From: Vanilla planifolia | Lineage: Eukaryota; Streptophyta; Magnoliopsida; Asparagales; Orchidaceae | Assembly (NCBI GenBank): GCA_023846275.1 | Contig: CM043877.1 | Coordinates: 16,722,607-16,786,606, forward strand | DNA: 64,000 nucleotides | Direction of reading: 5' to 3' | Part shown: positions 1-11,727 of the stretch, piece by piece | Layout of the letters: each line of letters begins with the position of its first letter | Numbering within the stretch: the first letter of the stretch is position 1 | The notes under the pieces: generated by a model | What the model was told of the DNA's origin: nothing | The model's database searches: none | What the model saw: only the letters and a program-made list of their open reading frames with translations | Position numbers and translations under genes: made by a program

Positions 1-2680
1 TTTCATCACTGCTCTGATGTGCGAAGTTAATGAGAAGCAGAATCCTTTATTCCTTCCCTCTCCTTTACCACTATTCCATCTAATGTAGGGCTCGAAAAGA
101 AAAACCCTTGCTTGCTTTCCCTTTACCTTCACCACCTATCCATTTACAAAAATTGAGAGGCCTTATCATCACGTCTACTTTTTAAAAGGAAATCTAACTC
201 CATAAGAACAAGAAAATCTAACCATTCTTCTTATTTCTTATTGTTCCAAGGGTTACCACCTAAATTTTGAAATCATTTTTTACATTCCCAAATCATTTTC
301 TTTAATATAAAACTCTTTTTTTAATACACCTTTTTTGGCATAAATTTAATATTTTGAAAACCATAAACTAGGTAAATCTTTTATAAAGAAATCGAATTAT
401 TTTTATTTGTCATGCAATAAAATATTAAATAAGAAATATCTTTCATTTTCAAATTAACAAAACAAAATGATGACCTATTATTGTAGTAGAATGAAGTATG
501 TCCAAATACTAGCCATGCTAAATCATTCTATCATAGAAGCCTCTTTTTATATTCCAAAATTTTTTATTTCTAGTAGATGTCAACTCCACTCATTTTTCTC
601 TAAAGTCTAATGAATTGCATGCACATTACTGAAACTTGTTAAGCAAAAAATAACCTATGCCAATCACCATAAGCTTTACTAGAAAAAATCATTATAGTCT
701 TAATGTAAAGTAATACACAATTGGTATCATGTTATGTATTGGGTTTATAACATATTTATCGTAAATAATAAAAGAACATGAATTATAAAATTATAAAAGT
801 AATTCTATGCACAAAGAATATAATTTAATAGTTTATTTGAGATCATTATTTCTTATTCCTCAAATTAATTTTTATTAGTCCTTTAACCTTCTCTCTTTAT
901 ATTTGTTATGGTCCCTTGACTTTTATAATTTATAGAAACCATATTTATATTTAACCTTGGGTTATCATCACCAATAATTTGGCAAAATAGATTAGTTTCT
1001 TTATTTACACCCTATGAGTATACTTGATCACTCAAGTTCTCTCACCTCTAAACATATCTTTTTGGGCTTCACCTAATCTAAGACAAACTTTATGAGTATA
1101 CTTAACAAGTCCAATCTTTTCACCTATGATTGTAACCTTTATGAACCCAACTAGTTTAACATTATACTCTATAAGTATGCTTGATATGTAATAATATCAT
1201 TTGATCACTTCTCTTTTTTTATTTTAGATTATTTCACCTAACCTTTTTAAAATCATAGTTCATAACTAATCATATTTAACTTATTTAAAAAAATTTATTG
1301 TTTAAAATCATTATTTTATTTTTTCCAAACCATGTTATGCAAGTTAGATGCATCCTATTGAAACATTAAAGTAATGTAAATAAACCAATTCTAAAAGAAA
1401 TCGTGTGATATAATAACAAGATGATTCTTGACCAAAATTTAGATATTTATAAAAGATAACTTGTATCACAACAACATCAATCAATGCATCACAATAATTC
1501 ATAGTGAACTTTTTTGTACAAAAGATAAATTTTTTAAAAAACTACCAGTTTGCAAGACAACAAAGATCAAGTACATGTACCAAGAAATCCATGGCATGTT
1601 TGCTCATCCAAAACTTCTAAATTTTTGTACAAGATGGGTAATTACTTACAATATATCAAATCATCAATCAAATATATTGAGTCATAGTTTGTCTATTGCA
1701 ATTTTTTGTTTTAGTGATCCCTCTTTAGAATTGTTTCCTGCTTATGTGTCCCCTCATGAATTTTCTCTTTTTCTTTAAGGGTTTTCTTTTAAATTTCCAC
1801 TCATAGCAGCTCAAGGAAATTTTTCCCTAAAGCCTTCTCTCATGATAGTCTTTCTAAAAGAATTTCTCCAATTTTGTTTCTTCCCTCATGGCTGCAAGAC
1901 CCCATTTTTATAATGTTAGGGACCCATTTCATCATATCTTTAATAATCAAGTTTATTAGAGATTAAATATAATTAAAACAAAAATGAAGACATAAAATCC
2001 TAGACAATAACCTAACAATGAGGCAAAAATGTAAACACTAATTATTTAATCATGACATATAACATCAACTTAAATAAGTAATCAAACTACATAACTATAT
2101 ATAAATCATCCAATCAAAACAAATATAACATCAAGTCTATACATACCGAAATATACATATAGTATAAAAATCAATATCAAGATAAAAAGACTAATTACTA
2201 TTCTAACTAATAAGAGTTATCCTCATCCATTACTTCTATACTTGCATCTCTCATTATGATGGATGTATTACTTATGATATAAATATTAATGAGACTTCAA
2301 AGAATTTAACAAATGAACTATGATAAGTAATAATATGCATAAATTGATTTTTTTTATCAAAATAAATAGAATTATTCTATGATAACATAAAACTAATTTT
2401 CAAAAGAAGACACAATCTGAGAAAACTAATAAGTCCAATGTTTTAGCATAAAGTATGAGCATGTACGTACATGTATTTTAGAAAACCTGTAACCATAATA
2501 AAATAATCCAAAATATAAGAAAACTAATAAGCTCAATACCCTAACATAAAATGAGTATAAATACCTATGTTTGTTCTTTTATTTTAAAATTTTTATTTAT
2601 TAAGTTTCATAGAGTTAAATTTGTTTTCAAACCATTATTCTTTAAAACTAATAACTAATAATCATAAACCTTAGTCGACA
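1..2680. other. AT-rich intergenic DNA, nothing recognised
   Basis: Strongly AT-rich sequence with dense stops in all frames. The longest open frame (1461-1778) is low complexity and resembles no family I know. I see no promoter, RNA gene or intact repeat boundary. Confidence 0.5.
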
Positions 2681-2689
2681 TCCAACCAA

Positions 2690-3055
2690 ATAATAGGGTA
2701 TTATAGTCTTGATCACACTATACATAATATGCTAGTAACACTATACATAAAAGATATAATCTTTAGTTACATTGTGCATAAAGTGCTAATGATTATACAA
2801 ATATAGGGTATCATGGCTTTAGCTACGTAGTATACATGGTGTTGTGACTTGTACAAAAAGGATATCATAACCTTAACAACTTTGTGTATGAAGTGTTAGT
2901 GATTTATGAGTAAAAAGTACTATAACCTTAATCACATTATACACAAGATGCTGGTGACTCTTTACATAAAAGGGTATCATAATCTTAGTCATACTTTTCA
3001 TAATATGTTAGTGATCTTATACATATAAGGTATCTAGATCTTATCAAATGTCCAG
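2690..3055. repeat. Diverged tandem repeat, unit about 50-68 bp
   Basis: About six to seven imperfect head-to-tail units. Each carries a 'gggtatcata..cttagtcac' block followed by 'tatacataa..tgctagtgact'. Block starts fall near 2695, 2751, 2806, 2858, 2926, 2977 and 3028. Unit length varies, so the array is old and indel-rich. No coding potential. Confidence 0.65.
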
Positions 3056-3164
3056 ATCCCTAATTATTTTCTTAATCATTTTAGTATTTCTATTATATAG
3101 AAATATTTATGTCAATATCCTTGTTTTCAAGTAATTCAGCTAAGTAAAATTTGTCGTGAATTAA

Positions 3165-3360
3165 CAACCTAAGATTAAGATGCTAGATAACTAATGCATT
3201 AAATAAACAACATATGAATAACATATTAGATAGCTAATGATAGGAATAAACATGTAAATAATGTGCTAGATAACCAATACTATGAATAAATAACATATGA
3301 ATAATGTGTTAGATAACCAAAGCTATGAATAGAAAATATATGGGTAAGATATAAGATAAT
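3165..3360. repeat. Second short tandem repeat, unit about 55-60 bp
   Basis: Three to four diverged units built on 'gtgctagataaccaat' and 'aataacatatgaataa'. It lies just after the 2690-3055 array but has a different unit. Confidence 0.6.
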
Positions 3361-3536
3361 CATGCCATATAAACATTTAGAAAGCTTTTAAAATAAGTAT
3401 AATTGAAATAATTTAAAATAATAAATAACGTTTTATTGTATTTGCACTTTACCAAGCTTTTATATGGGGAATCTATAAGTTAATAATTATGGGTAATAAA
3501 TAAAACAAATGATAATTATTTTTAAAAATATTAAAA

Positions 3537-3540
<4 letters not shown>

Positions 3541-3570
<30 letters not shown>
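3541..3570. repeat. (AT)15 microsatellite
   Basis: Thirty bases of uninterrupted AT dinucleotide inside AT-rich DNA. Confidence 0.95.
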
Positions 3571-3573
<3 letters not shown>

Positions 3574-4019
3574 AAATTATTAATATATTTATATCATAAT
3601 TACAAAGTTTATCTATCTAAATCTAAGATAAAATTTCTTAATCTAATATCTTTGTCTTCTTACTTTCTTATAATATTATACATGTACACAAATTATAACA
3701 TAATCTCTTTAATAAACAGTTACTTAATATTTTTCTTTATTTAACTATATTCGATCTCATGCTAATTATCATGCTTAAACACTAATAATTGCATTCATAA
3801 GTTTTTTTTAAATACTTTCTAACTTATATTTTTCTCACATTTGTCATTTTTTTCACAATTTTTATTTTAATATTATTTTATTATATTATTACATTTAAAT
3901 AGTTTTACTCATTTTTATTATTATTTACTTTCTGTATCTTTATATATTTTTCCTAACTGTATTTTTATTTATTTCTATTTATTTTATTTTATTTTATTTT
4001 TAATCTTATTTATTAAATT

Positions 4020-4965
4020 TTATATTTTCTCTCTCCTCCGTTTTCCCACTTCCTCTCCTCCGCCTCCTACGCAGACCGGCCGGTTCAACATCTGAATCGG
4101 CCGGCTACACATTGCACTGAACGGCACATGCGCGAACCAGTCCAACCCAACTGATCGGCATGGTTCAGTCTCGGTCCATGTTTATCACAAAAGCGAGCCG
4201 GCCGATACTTTTATTTTCTCTCTCCTATTCCTCCGGCACGGCGGCCGCTCTCCTCCTCTTCCAATGGTGAACCTAACAGCGTTCGCTTCTCCGGCCAGCA
4301 TAATCGGGCTCCTAAAACGCCTCTCTTCCTCTCCTCCTGTCACCAAAAACACAGTAAAACAAACAAGATATAGTTCATGGAGCTTATCTTCGCTGAACTT
4401 CGTCGGAGCACCTTTACGACCAGCTTTCCCTGCCAAAGACACAGTGACGAAGAGACGGTGAACTATAACCGCAGCAACCGACGTCCTGCTCAGCTTCCCA
4501 ACCGGCTGCTGTAAGTGAAATCCCGGACCCGAAACACTCCCACAGAGAGGAAGTTTCCCTGGAAGGATCAAGGTTAATCATTTTATAATCTTGGAAATGG
4601 CGTTTTAGACGCCGTAATTTTTATTTTAATATATTATTAATTTAATTTTATTTATTATTTTATTATGAGAGTATATATATACCCAAGCACTTGTGGCGTA
4701 AAAACTCCTATTATTTCGCAATTGGCAAATGCATCCTCCATCAAATCCATTATAACTGTGTTGACATTCTGAAATTACAAATGTGCACAACACAATTTAT
4801 TTGCAACGCTAACTTCCATTAAATGGATCACACTTAAGTCAAAATTTATAAAAATACAAACTATTTTAACCACAAAACCTGAGAATTACAAATATATCCA
4901 AAAACATCAAAAATTTATAATTAATTATTTTTATATCTAAAAATTACAAATAAAACTTCAATCAC
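4020..4965 (-). mobile_element. Probable truncated LTR fragment
   Basis: A GC-rich block (about 4030-4580, rich in CCGGCCGG, GGTTC and CTCTCTCCTCC motifs) is followed by AT-rich text with repeated 'attacaaatatatcc' phrases. The same order, GC-rich body then 'aaaattacaaatatatcc' text, occurs in the minus-strand solo LTR at 60535-62613. I infer the 5' part of a related minus-strand LTR. No terminal TG/CA or target duplication was found, so the limits are approximate. The open frames here (4185-4571, 4264-4461) have no recognisable domain. Confidence 0.4.
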
Positions 4966-5216
4966 GAGTCGTGGTTGGAATCAAATCCAAGTTTTCAACT
5001 CAACATAGCCTTCGGAGTCTCATAGGAAAGAAGTATTCTTTTCTTGGCTGTAACTCGGAGATGAGCAAATTCTAACCTGCGACATGAGGTCCCAGTTCAT
5101 TAATTCGCTTTTAAAAGCTGTTTTATCATTTTGATTTTTTACTTTAGTGGCTGCCTTTGTTTTTTTAAAATGCTTATAGTCTACTCGAACTAGTCATTCT
5201 AACCCCAAACTCTGCA

Positions 5217-5457
5217 ATGGTTTGGACAGCATCAGCTGCTTTTCGTTCCCGGATGATGGCAACATGCCGGGTTGCTCACTCTCCGGCCGATCTCATCCGG
5301 GGCGCCGCCACACCACCGGCCTCCTTTAGCTCGTGGCTTACGTCTCCAAAAGATTCTGAAGGTAAAGGACGCGTCTTTGGCGTGGGAAACAGACCAAAGC
5401 TAGTCCTTTTCACGACTTGGAGGACACGAAAGGCAACCATTGCGACAAGCTCCCAAG
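5217..5457 (+). CDS. CPS: Candidate first (transit-peptide) exon of the CPS gene
   Basis: An ATG opens an 80-codon frame that is rich in Ser, Ala, Arg and Thr and poor in acidic residues, as expected of a plastid transit peptide. The frame ends at a good donor (AAG|GTAGAT, GT at 5458-5459) in phase 1. The damaged CPS at 28412-30995 is on the same strand, lacks a transit peptide, and its first visible exon starts after an acceptor (TTCTTCAG, ending 28411) needing phase 1. Joined, the codon across the junction is GAA and the residues read SSQEH; plant CPS proteins often carry a TQEY-like stretch at this place. The full model is then exactly 773 codons with stop, a normal CPS size. The seen parts are the frame, donor and phase; assignment to CPS is inference. 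It could instead be the orphan first exon of another gene. The LINE begins 235 bases downstream. Confidence 0.55.
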
Positions 5458-5676
5458 GTAGATACTTTTCGTTTCTGCTTCGTAGATCAGTTTCATAGAA
5501 GTGATTTTTAGTATGGTAATTTTGTTGGTGGTGATGAATTTACACACTTTGCAAAAAAAATAAAAAACGTATTGCTTTTATTACGAATTAATTAAGCTTT
5601 TGGTAGGCAATAAAACGTATTAAATTTTTGACGGGGTAACAAGGATAGACTAAGATAGCTCAATGAATTCATTTAA

Positions 5677-5691
5677 CAAATAATTATTTGC
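5677..5691. repeat. LINE target-site duplication, left copy
   Basis: CAAATAATTATTTGC directly precedes the poly(T) end of the LINE; the identical 15-mer follows its 5' end at 14839-14853. The two following T are also shared but may belong to the tail. Confidence 0.95.
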
Positions 5692-5766
5692 TTTTTTTTT
5701 TTTTTTGAAAATGATATATCATTATATCAAAAGTGACAAAGCCACACAGGTTTTACAGTTAGATCC

Positions 5767-8700
5767 TCAAGGGGGATCAAACAGAAAATCAAACAGCATA
5801 AGTTGGATGAGAGGCTGAGGAAGGGATTCCCCAGGACCCCAAATAAACTTATGAGTGCAAGCTCTACGGGCAGCCCAGTCAGCAGGCTCATTCCCCTCCC
5901 TATGGATATGAGAAAACCGGAAAGCCTCCATGGCCTTAACATACTGCAGAGTAATAGCAAGCATCCCCTCCCCACTGGGTTTGGTAACCATATCCCGAGC
6001 CTCCAGAAGTGCAGCCATCGAATCAGACTGGAACTCAACTGCACGGTACTGGGAAAGAAACTCTCTCAGAAGGTCAAAGGCCATTATTATGGCCTGGACC
6101 TCCATCATATCAGCAGCCACTGAAAACATCCTCCTACCGGCCACCATGAGAGGTTTGCCCGAGCAATCTCTAACAACGACACCAAGACCAGCTATGGAGT
6201 CACCAACCGCGGCATCACAATTGACCTTAATCCATCCTGTGGGGGGGGGGGGAATCCAACCGTTCGTGACAAGCAAATCCGAGGACTTGCTAGGATTCCC
6301 GCTGGACAGAGATGAATGGATAAGAAGCCTCCTGAGGGTTGTGCTGACCTCGAACCTAACCGTCCGAGACACCAAGCATAGAGTAGGCACGAAGCCGTTG
6401 TGTATAAGCGCATTTCTCCTCGACCAGATGTAATACAAGGTAGTAGCAATAGTCACCACATGCTGTACCACACCGTCGCGCCGCGCCGCAGGAGAACTCA
6501 AGAGCCTGAACAGCATCTCCAAAATACTGAACCCGGACGCCGCACCCGTGGGCCAGCCCAGCACCCTAAGCACGTGACGTGCATGGCTGGTCCCCCACAC
6601 TTCCCGGGCACGTGGGCAGTCCCACAGCGCATGCTGCAGGGTTTCCTCCTCCATGCAACCGAACGGGCACAGGGGATCGCGGCTTATTCCCCGGCGAGCC
6701 TTCCATGTCGCCGTAGGCAGAAAGTCGCCGGCAGCCCGCCAAAGGAAGACCCGAACCCTCGGCAACACCTTTAATTTCCAAATTCTCCCCGTAGCTTCAT
6801 CACGCCGCCGGCCGCCGCCCCCCGCAGAGGACGATTCGTGTTTGATCTGTGCGTAGATTCGGCCACTGTGAGCCTTCTCCTTTTCCGTATGCGTCTGGAC
6901 CAGGCAGTCCTGGACGGAGTCCCGAGCACGCGAGAGATGCCTAATTCTTTCGATAAGCTCCTCACCCGCCCAGCTGGAAATCGCCACAACATTCCAAGCA
7001 CCGTAGTCCCTAATGCATTCGGCAACGCTTTCCGGCCAGCTTGTGCGGACATTAATAAACGTAGGCCAGCAGCTGATAGGTAGAACCCCAAGCCAATTAT
7101 CCTCCATAAATCTCACCCTCCGCCCATCGCCAATTCGCCACACGAAGCACGAAATCGCCGTCGGCATGGCTCCCAGGATCATCTTGCAAACGGTCGAGGC
7201 ATTCCGGGGTGCCTTCATCAACGGGTCGATGAACCCGTACTTTCTTCTCATCATCTCGACCCATAATCCGCCTTCCCGCCCAAGGATGCACTTACAATTC
7301 CCCATCTGCAGGGCCTGGTGCCAAATGCGAAGGTCCCGCAGCCCGAGCCCGCCAGCCACCTTCGGCGAAGACACACAATCCCAGGGCACATAGTGCAGCG
7401 TCCGAGCACTACTCGTGCCGCCCCATAGGAATTGTCTGATTCTGCGTTCAATTGCAGCAATGGTTCCCACCGGCACCAAACAGTGGCGCAAAATATGGTT
7501 GGGGATTACACACAAAACCGAGGACGCCAACACAGCCCTGCCCGCAAGCGACAGTACCAGTCTGCGCCAGCTGATTACTGTATTATCAATTCTTTGGACG
7601 ATGGAACTCAGGTCCTCCTTAGTCAATCGGCGCGCAGTAATAGGGACCCCCAAATACACCAAGGCTCGGCCGATTGCCATACCGAGCTTCCGAGAAATTA
7701 AACTGGACTGCTTCTTGCTAAATCTGTTGCTAAAATAGACATTTGATTTGGACAAGTTAGCCTTCAATCCAGCGCTAACCTCAAACGCCCGCAGAATGCG
7801 GCGGACAGCGCACGTAGCCTCCCTGGATGCTGGAGCAAAAATCAACACATCATCCGCGAACAAGAGGTGGGAAACCTGCGGTGTATGCATCCCCGGCCTA
7901 AACCCGAGCAGCTGCCGGGATTCATATTCCCGCATCATGCACGACAGGTATTCCATGGACATGACAAAGAGGAAGGGGGATAATGGGCAGCCTTGCCGGA
8001 GACCACGACGCGCCGACACCCAAGGAAGACGCGCTCCATTAATGAGTACAGCGTACCTAGGACCAGAAATACATGCAGTAATCCAGTTACACCAAGTAGC
8101 AGGAAATCGCATAGCCTTCATAGTTTCGAGCAAAAAATCCCATCGAACCCTGTCATAGGCCTGCTCCATGTCGACTTTCACTGCCATAAGGCCGGAAGCA
8201 GCGGTGCAGGATCGCATTCTCGCTACCATCTCCTGGGCAATATTTATGTTATCCGATATACTTCTCCCCGGGACAAAGGCCGCCTGTTCCTGAGACACAA
8301 GACTAGGCAGCAGCGATTTCAGCCTGCCAACAAGAATTCGAGCCACCAATTTATAGATTGTGTTACACAAACTGATCGGCCTGAAGTGCTCCGGCCGGCA
8401 AGCATCTTGCTTCTTCGGGATAAGGACCACAAGGGTGTCCTTCCAACTCTCTGGCATTCTACACTCCTCAAAGAATGCCAAAACAGCCTTGATGATGTCC
8501 CGCTGCGTAATTCTCCAATATCCATTGACGAAATCCATAGTAATACCGTCGATACCCGGGGCGCGATTCCTTTTGATGCCCCGCATAGCCACCAAAATCT
8601 CATCTTCCGTCACCCTCCGGCAAAGGCCAGAACCAGCCTCCTCACTGACGAAACCCGAAAGCGGGGAAATTGGAGGCAATGGCGCCAAATTGCTATCGCC

Positions 8701-8781
8701 CCATTTCCGTTTGAAAAACTCGAAGACAAGCCGCCTAATGTTGTCGGGAGAGTCCACAATGTTGCTGTCAACGTCCCGCAA
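5767..8781 (-). pseudogene. LINE ORF2, C-terminal part: reverse transcriptase, zf-RVT, RNase H
   Basis: An open frame of 1004 codons encodes the downstream part of the LINE polyprotein. The RT carries RAPGIDGI near residue 73, AFVPGRSISDNI, YDRVRWDFL, RQGCPLSPFLF and the catalytic FADD at residues 308-311 (bases 7849-7860). A zf-RVT region (WKLKVLPRVRVFLWRA, then CPFGC and HALWDCP) follows. A C-terminal RNase H retains all four acidic positions (NCDAA, MEVQ, QSDS, EPAD). The apparent start is only the first in-frame ATG after the solo LTR; the true protein continued from the endonuclease part at 11733-12997. A run of 12 G (6241-6252) encodes a proline linker before RNase H. The part is separated from its endonuclease by the LTR, so complete ORF2 protein cannot be made. 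Confidence 0.95.
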
Positions 8782-8786
8782 GAATG

Positions 8787-8791
8787 TAATG
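8787..8791. repeat. 5-bp target duplication of solo LTR 1, left
   Basis: TAATG immediately before the LTR; identical to 11728-11732. Confidence 0.9.
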
Positions 8792-11727
8792 TGTTACACC
8801 CCATTTTTTTCTAGGCTGATTTTTGGCATACATTTTTTTTTTTTTTTTACATATAGACAGCTCAGATCGTCCCATACCAACCTGAGTAGCCTACGAAAAA
8901 CATAGGATATAACACATCATTACACACCTACTTTCCTTAACAATGTGGATCCCATCTCCCGGGTACACCGTCAAATCAGGATTCATGACTCCTGAATTAA
9001 CTGATGAACTCGCGCAATGTTACTCCTACTAGACCCAATACTCCTAACCCATACCAGTAGGAGAACCGGTCTAATAGAAGTCTGAACCCCCACGGTTAAG
9101 TTCCATAGTCATGTAATGACCTCACCATCAAAATAAAATACATAACATCCTCAGATAAATTATGGCACTCCACACACTATATCACCAAGACAATAAAATA
9201 AAACAGTGAATGAAAACTACATCACAAGAATAAGATCCAAGTCCAACAAATACAATATCATCCAACTAGATACATAAGTCAGAATCACCCTCACATAATA
9301 CAAGACAAAAATAACAGTCTCATTGAATACATCCAACAACAACAATCAACTAACCAGAATGTCTCAGAAAATCACAGATCAGATCTCCTCCACTAGCCTA
9401 CTGATCACGATCCCACCTAAAACTGGGTGGCGTCAAGTCTGCCGAGCCACTGGAAAAATATAGATAAAAAGGAATGAGCTACGCCCAGTAGGAAAGACAG
9501 CTAGTAAAAACTCACATGCAAGAGAAGGATAATAGCAAAAGTATAGGAATACAGCATAACAATGTAGGGTGGAAAGGCACTCTCAGTCCCAGACTCCGAC
9601 CAACCACAGTCACCCCAATCACACCAGAGTAGCTCTCCTCTGGGCTTCCAGGTAGCATGCCAGTGGGATCGCCCATCTCAAAACATGCACAGTGCTTAGG
9701 CAAAGCATGCCAGTGGGATTGCCCATCTCGAAACACGCATCATAACGCCTAGCACCCGACACCTCAGCGTCTATATAGCATGCCAGTGGGATTCACCCAC
9801 TCGAAACACGCATGGCGCCTAGGCAAAGCATGCTAGTGGGATTCGCCCACTCGAAACACGCATCACAACCTAGCCTGGGGTTCCAGGTAGCATGCCAGTG
9901 GGATTCGCCCACTCGAAACACGCATGGCGCCTACCAGTCACATGTACACTGTGGAAGCTAAGTCTGAACCGCACAGTTACCTACCACAACTACCCTAAAA
10001 CATCATATAGGGTCTATAGTAGTCCGGTCCAATATGCCAATCCGTGAAATATGCCAACACTGAGTAAACTGACTCAAACCATGCCATTGCCATCCAAGCA
10101 ACACAAACTGTACCAAAATTCTGACTATTCTGGTAGCACTTACCCAAATGTCACACTTCCTTCCAACTAATCTAGCTACACTTAATTTATGGATAATTTC
10201 CAACAGTAAATTTCAACTTGGCTATGTGATTTCCTAAAATCACCTTTTTCTCACTTCAGGAACTTTTTAAATTCCAAAATCAATTTCCGCCCTTTATCCA
10301 TTTTCCGAAATTCTGAATAAATTTCCGAATAAAATTTAAATTCCACATATATCCTTTTTCCAAAAATTCGGATTAATTTCCGAAATTAAATTTTAAATTC
10401 CATATATTTCCCGAAAATTCGGATTAATTTCCGAATTAAATCTTTTCCTCCGCCCATTCGTTCGCCCGAATCCCGCTGAATCGAGGACCCACCGGCCGAA
10501 TATTTAATCCAATTTCCAGCCGACGTTTAGCATTTAATTATTAATAAATATTGAATAATTACAATTACTTAATTAACTAAACCGAAATTAATCTAATCCA
10601 TCTCCTTCCTCCGCCCGGCGCCCGCGAAACCCTAGCCGACGATTCCTCCGGAAAATTTCGTTTTCCCCGTCGATTTCCGGCGACCGAGATCAAAGAGAAG
10701 TAAAATCCGATGTTCGTACTATCCTAATTTGTCAATAATGTCACTAATTTCTAAGATTCAAATCAAAATTTCCGCCGAAGTTTCATCCAATCCTCATTTT
10801 AACAATTCTATGAAATTAAACAAATTTCAGCATTTGATACTATCTTAACATGATTAAGCACATAATCGAATCAACAATTGCTCGGTAAAATTTCCAAATT
10901 CGGCGGATGTAATTTTTCCGAAAACCCTAAAATGCTAAAATCAATAATTTGCATTAATAAATTTCAAAAAACCACAATTCGCATGCTCCGGTAGCTAATT
11001 GCAAAATAATCCATATTTTTAATTTGCCAATTTAACTAATTTAAACTGAAATTTCCTACCTTTCTTCTCCGGCGACGGTGAAGCTCGCACGCGACCAACC
11101 GCTGCTCCTCACCGAACGAAACCGGTACCAATCGATTCTCCTCGGTCCCGCGAATCTCCAGGTACAAAAAGCCCCTTGAAAGGCTGCAAGAAAATATCGC
11201 CGTTCGCCGCGAAAGCTTCGTCTCCGGCCGTTCGAAACCCTAACCCTAACAGTCGAACAGTTCGGGTTAAATACCCCGCTTTAAACCGGTATTAACCCGT
11301 TAAGAACCCATTAAGTGCCGGTTGACCTTCTAATAACGCCGCTTAACCCCGATCAACCGGTTAATCTCTACTGCTGATCTCGTCCGTCCGATCCGCTTAT
11401 CCGCGGCTTATCCAAACGAACGCGCAAACGCACTCGGCGAACCGCCCCCGCCTTCGCTGAACCGCTCCGGTCCGGTTCATGCGCGGTAAAAAAACCAATT
11501 TCCGGTTTAATGGACCGATTTAAATAGATTTTCGAATTTCCAAAAATCCAATTAAACAGGGAAAATTACTTAAAAATTCCTCGGTGCTCCGAAAAATCCC
11601 CATAAAATTTCAGAAATTCCAATAGCCTCCAATTGAGCTCCTGGCTCAACCTACTGTCGATCTGAAATCATCCCAGCCAATTCGAATTATTGAAGATTAA
11701 ACCTATAATATTTTACCGGGTATAACA
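8792..11727 (-). mobile_element. Solo LTR 1 (2936 bp) inserted in LINE ORF2
   Basis: The segment begins TGTTACACCCC and ends GGGTATAACA on the + strand, has TG/CA ends, is flanked by TAATG on both sides, and carries no gag or pol. It is therefore a solo LTR, left by recombination between two LTRs. The orientation is inferred as minus: read that way it starts TGTTATACCCGG and ends GGGGTGTAACA, as many long Ty3/gypsy (Tekay/Del-like) plant LTRs do, and its layout (AT-rich start, GC-rich middle, tandem repeats, then a conserved tail) parallels solo LTRs 2 and 3. It interrupts the LINE ORF2 between the endonuclease and RT. Removing the LTR plus one TAATG (2941 bp) brings the two ORF2 parts into one frame. 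Confidence 0.93.
9655..9940. repeat. Tandem repeat in solo LTR 1, five units
   Basis: Five copies of a roughly 36-bp core starting GCATGCCAGTGGGAT and containing CCCACTCGAAACACGCAT. They start near 9656, 9706, 9778, 9827 and 9891. Spacing alternates about 50 and 64-72 bp, which suggests a two-core higher-order unit. Confidence 0.85.

Noticed and set aside
4185-4571. 128-codon minus-strand frame near the left LTR fragment
   Set aside because: No recognisable domain; it sits in a GC-rich LTR-like block and is matched by an opposite frame.
7993-8814. 273-codon + strand frame
   Set aside because: It is antisense to the conserved LINE reverse transcriptase and has no domain of its own; GC-rich coding DNA often leaves such opposite-strand frames.
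11235-11250. Telomere-like CCCTAACCCTAA
   Set aside because: Only two units, inside solo LTR 1, and of the CCCTAA type; plant telomeres use CCCTAAA. Chance or LTR sequence.
8792-11727. Considered as an intron of the LINE ORF2 or a DNA transposon
   Set aside because: TG/CA ends, 5-bp duplication, length and internal layout fit a solo LTR; there are no inverted terminal repeats of useful length, no transposase and no GT-AG borders at the joints.
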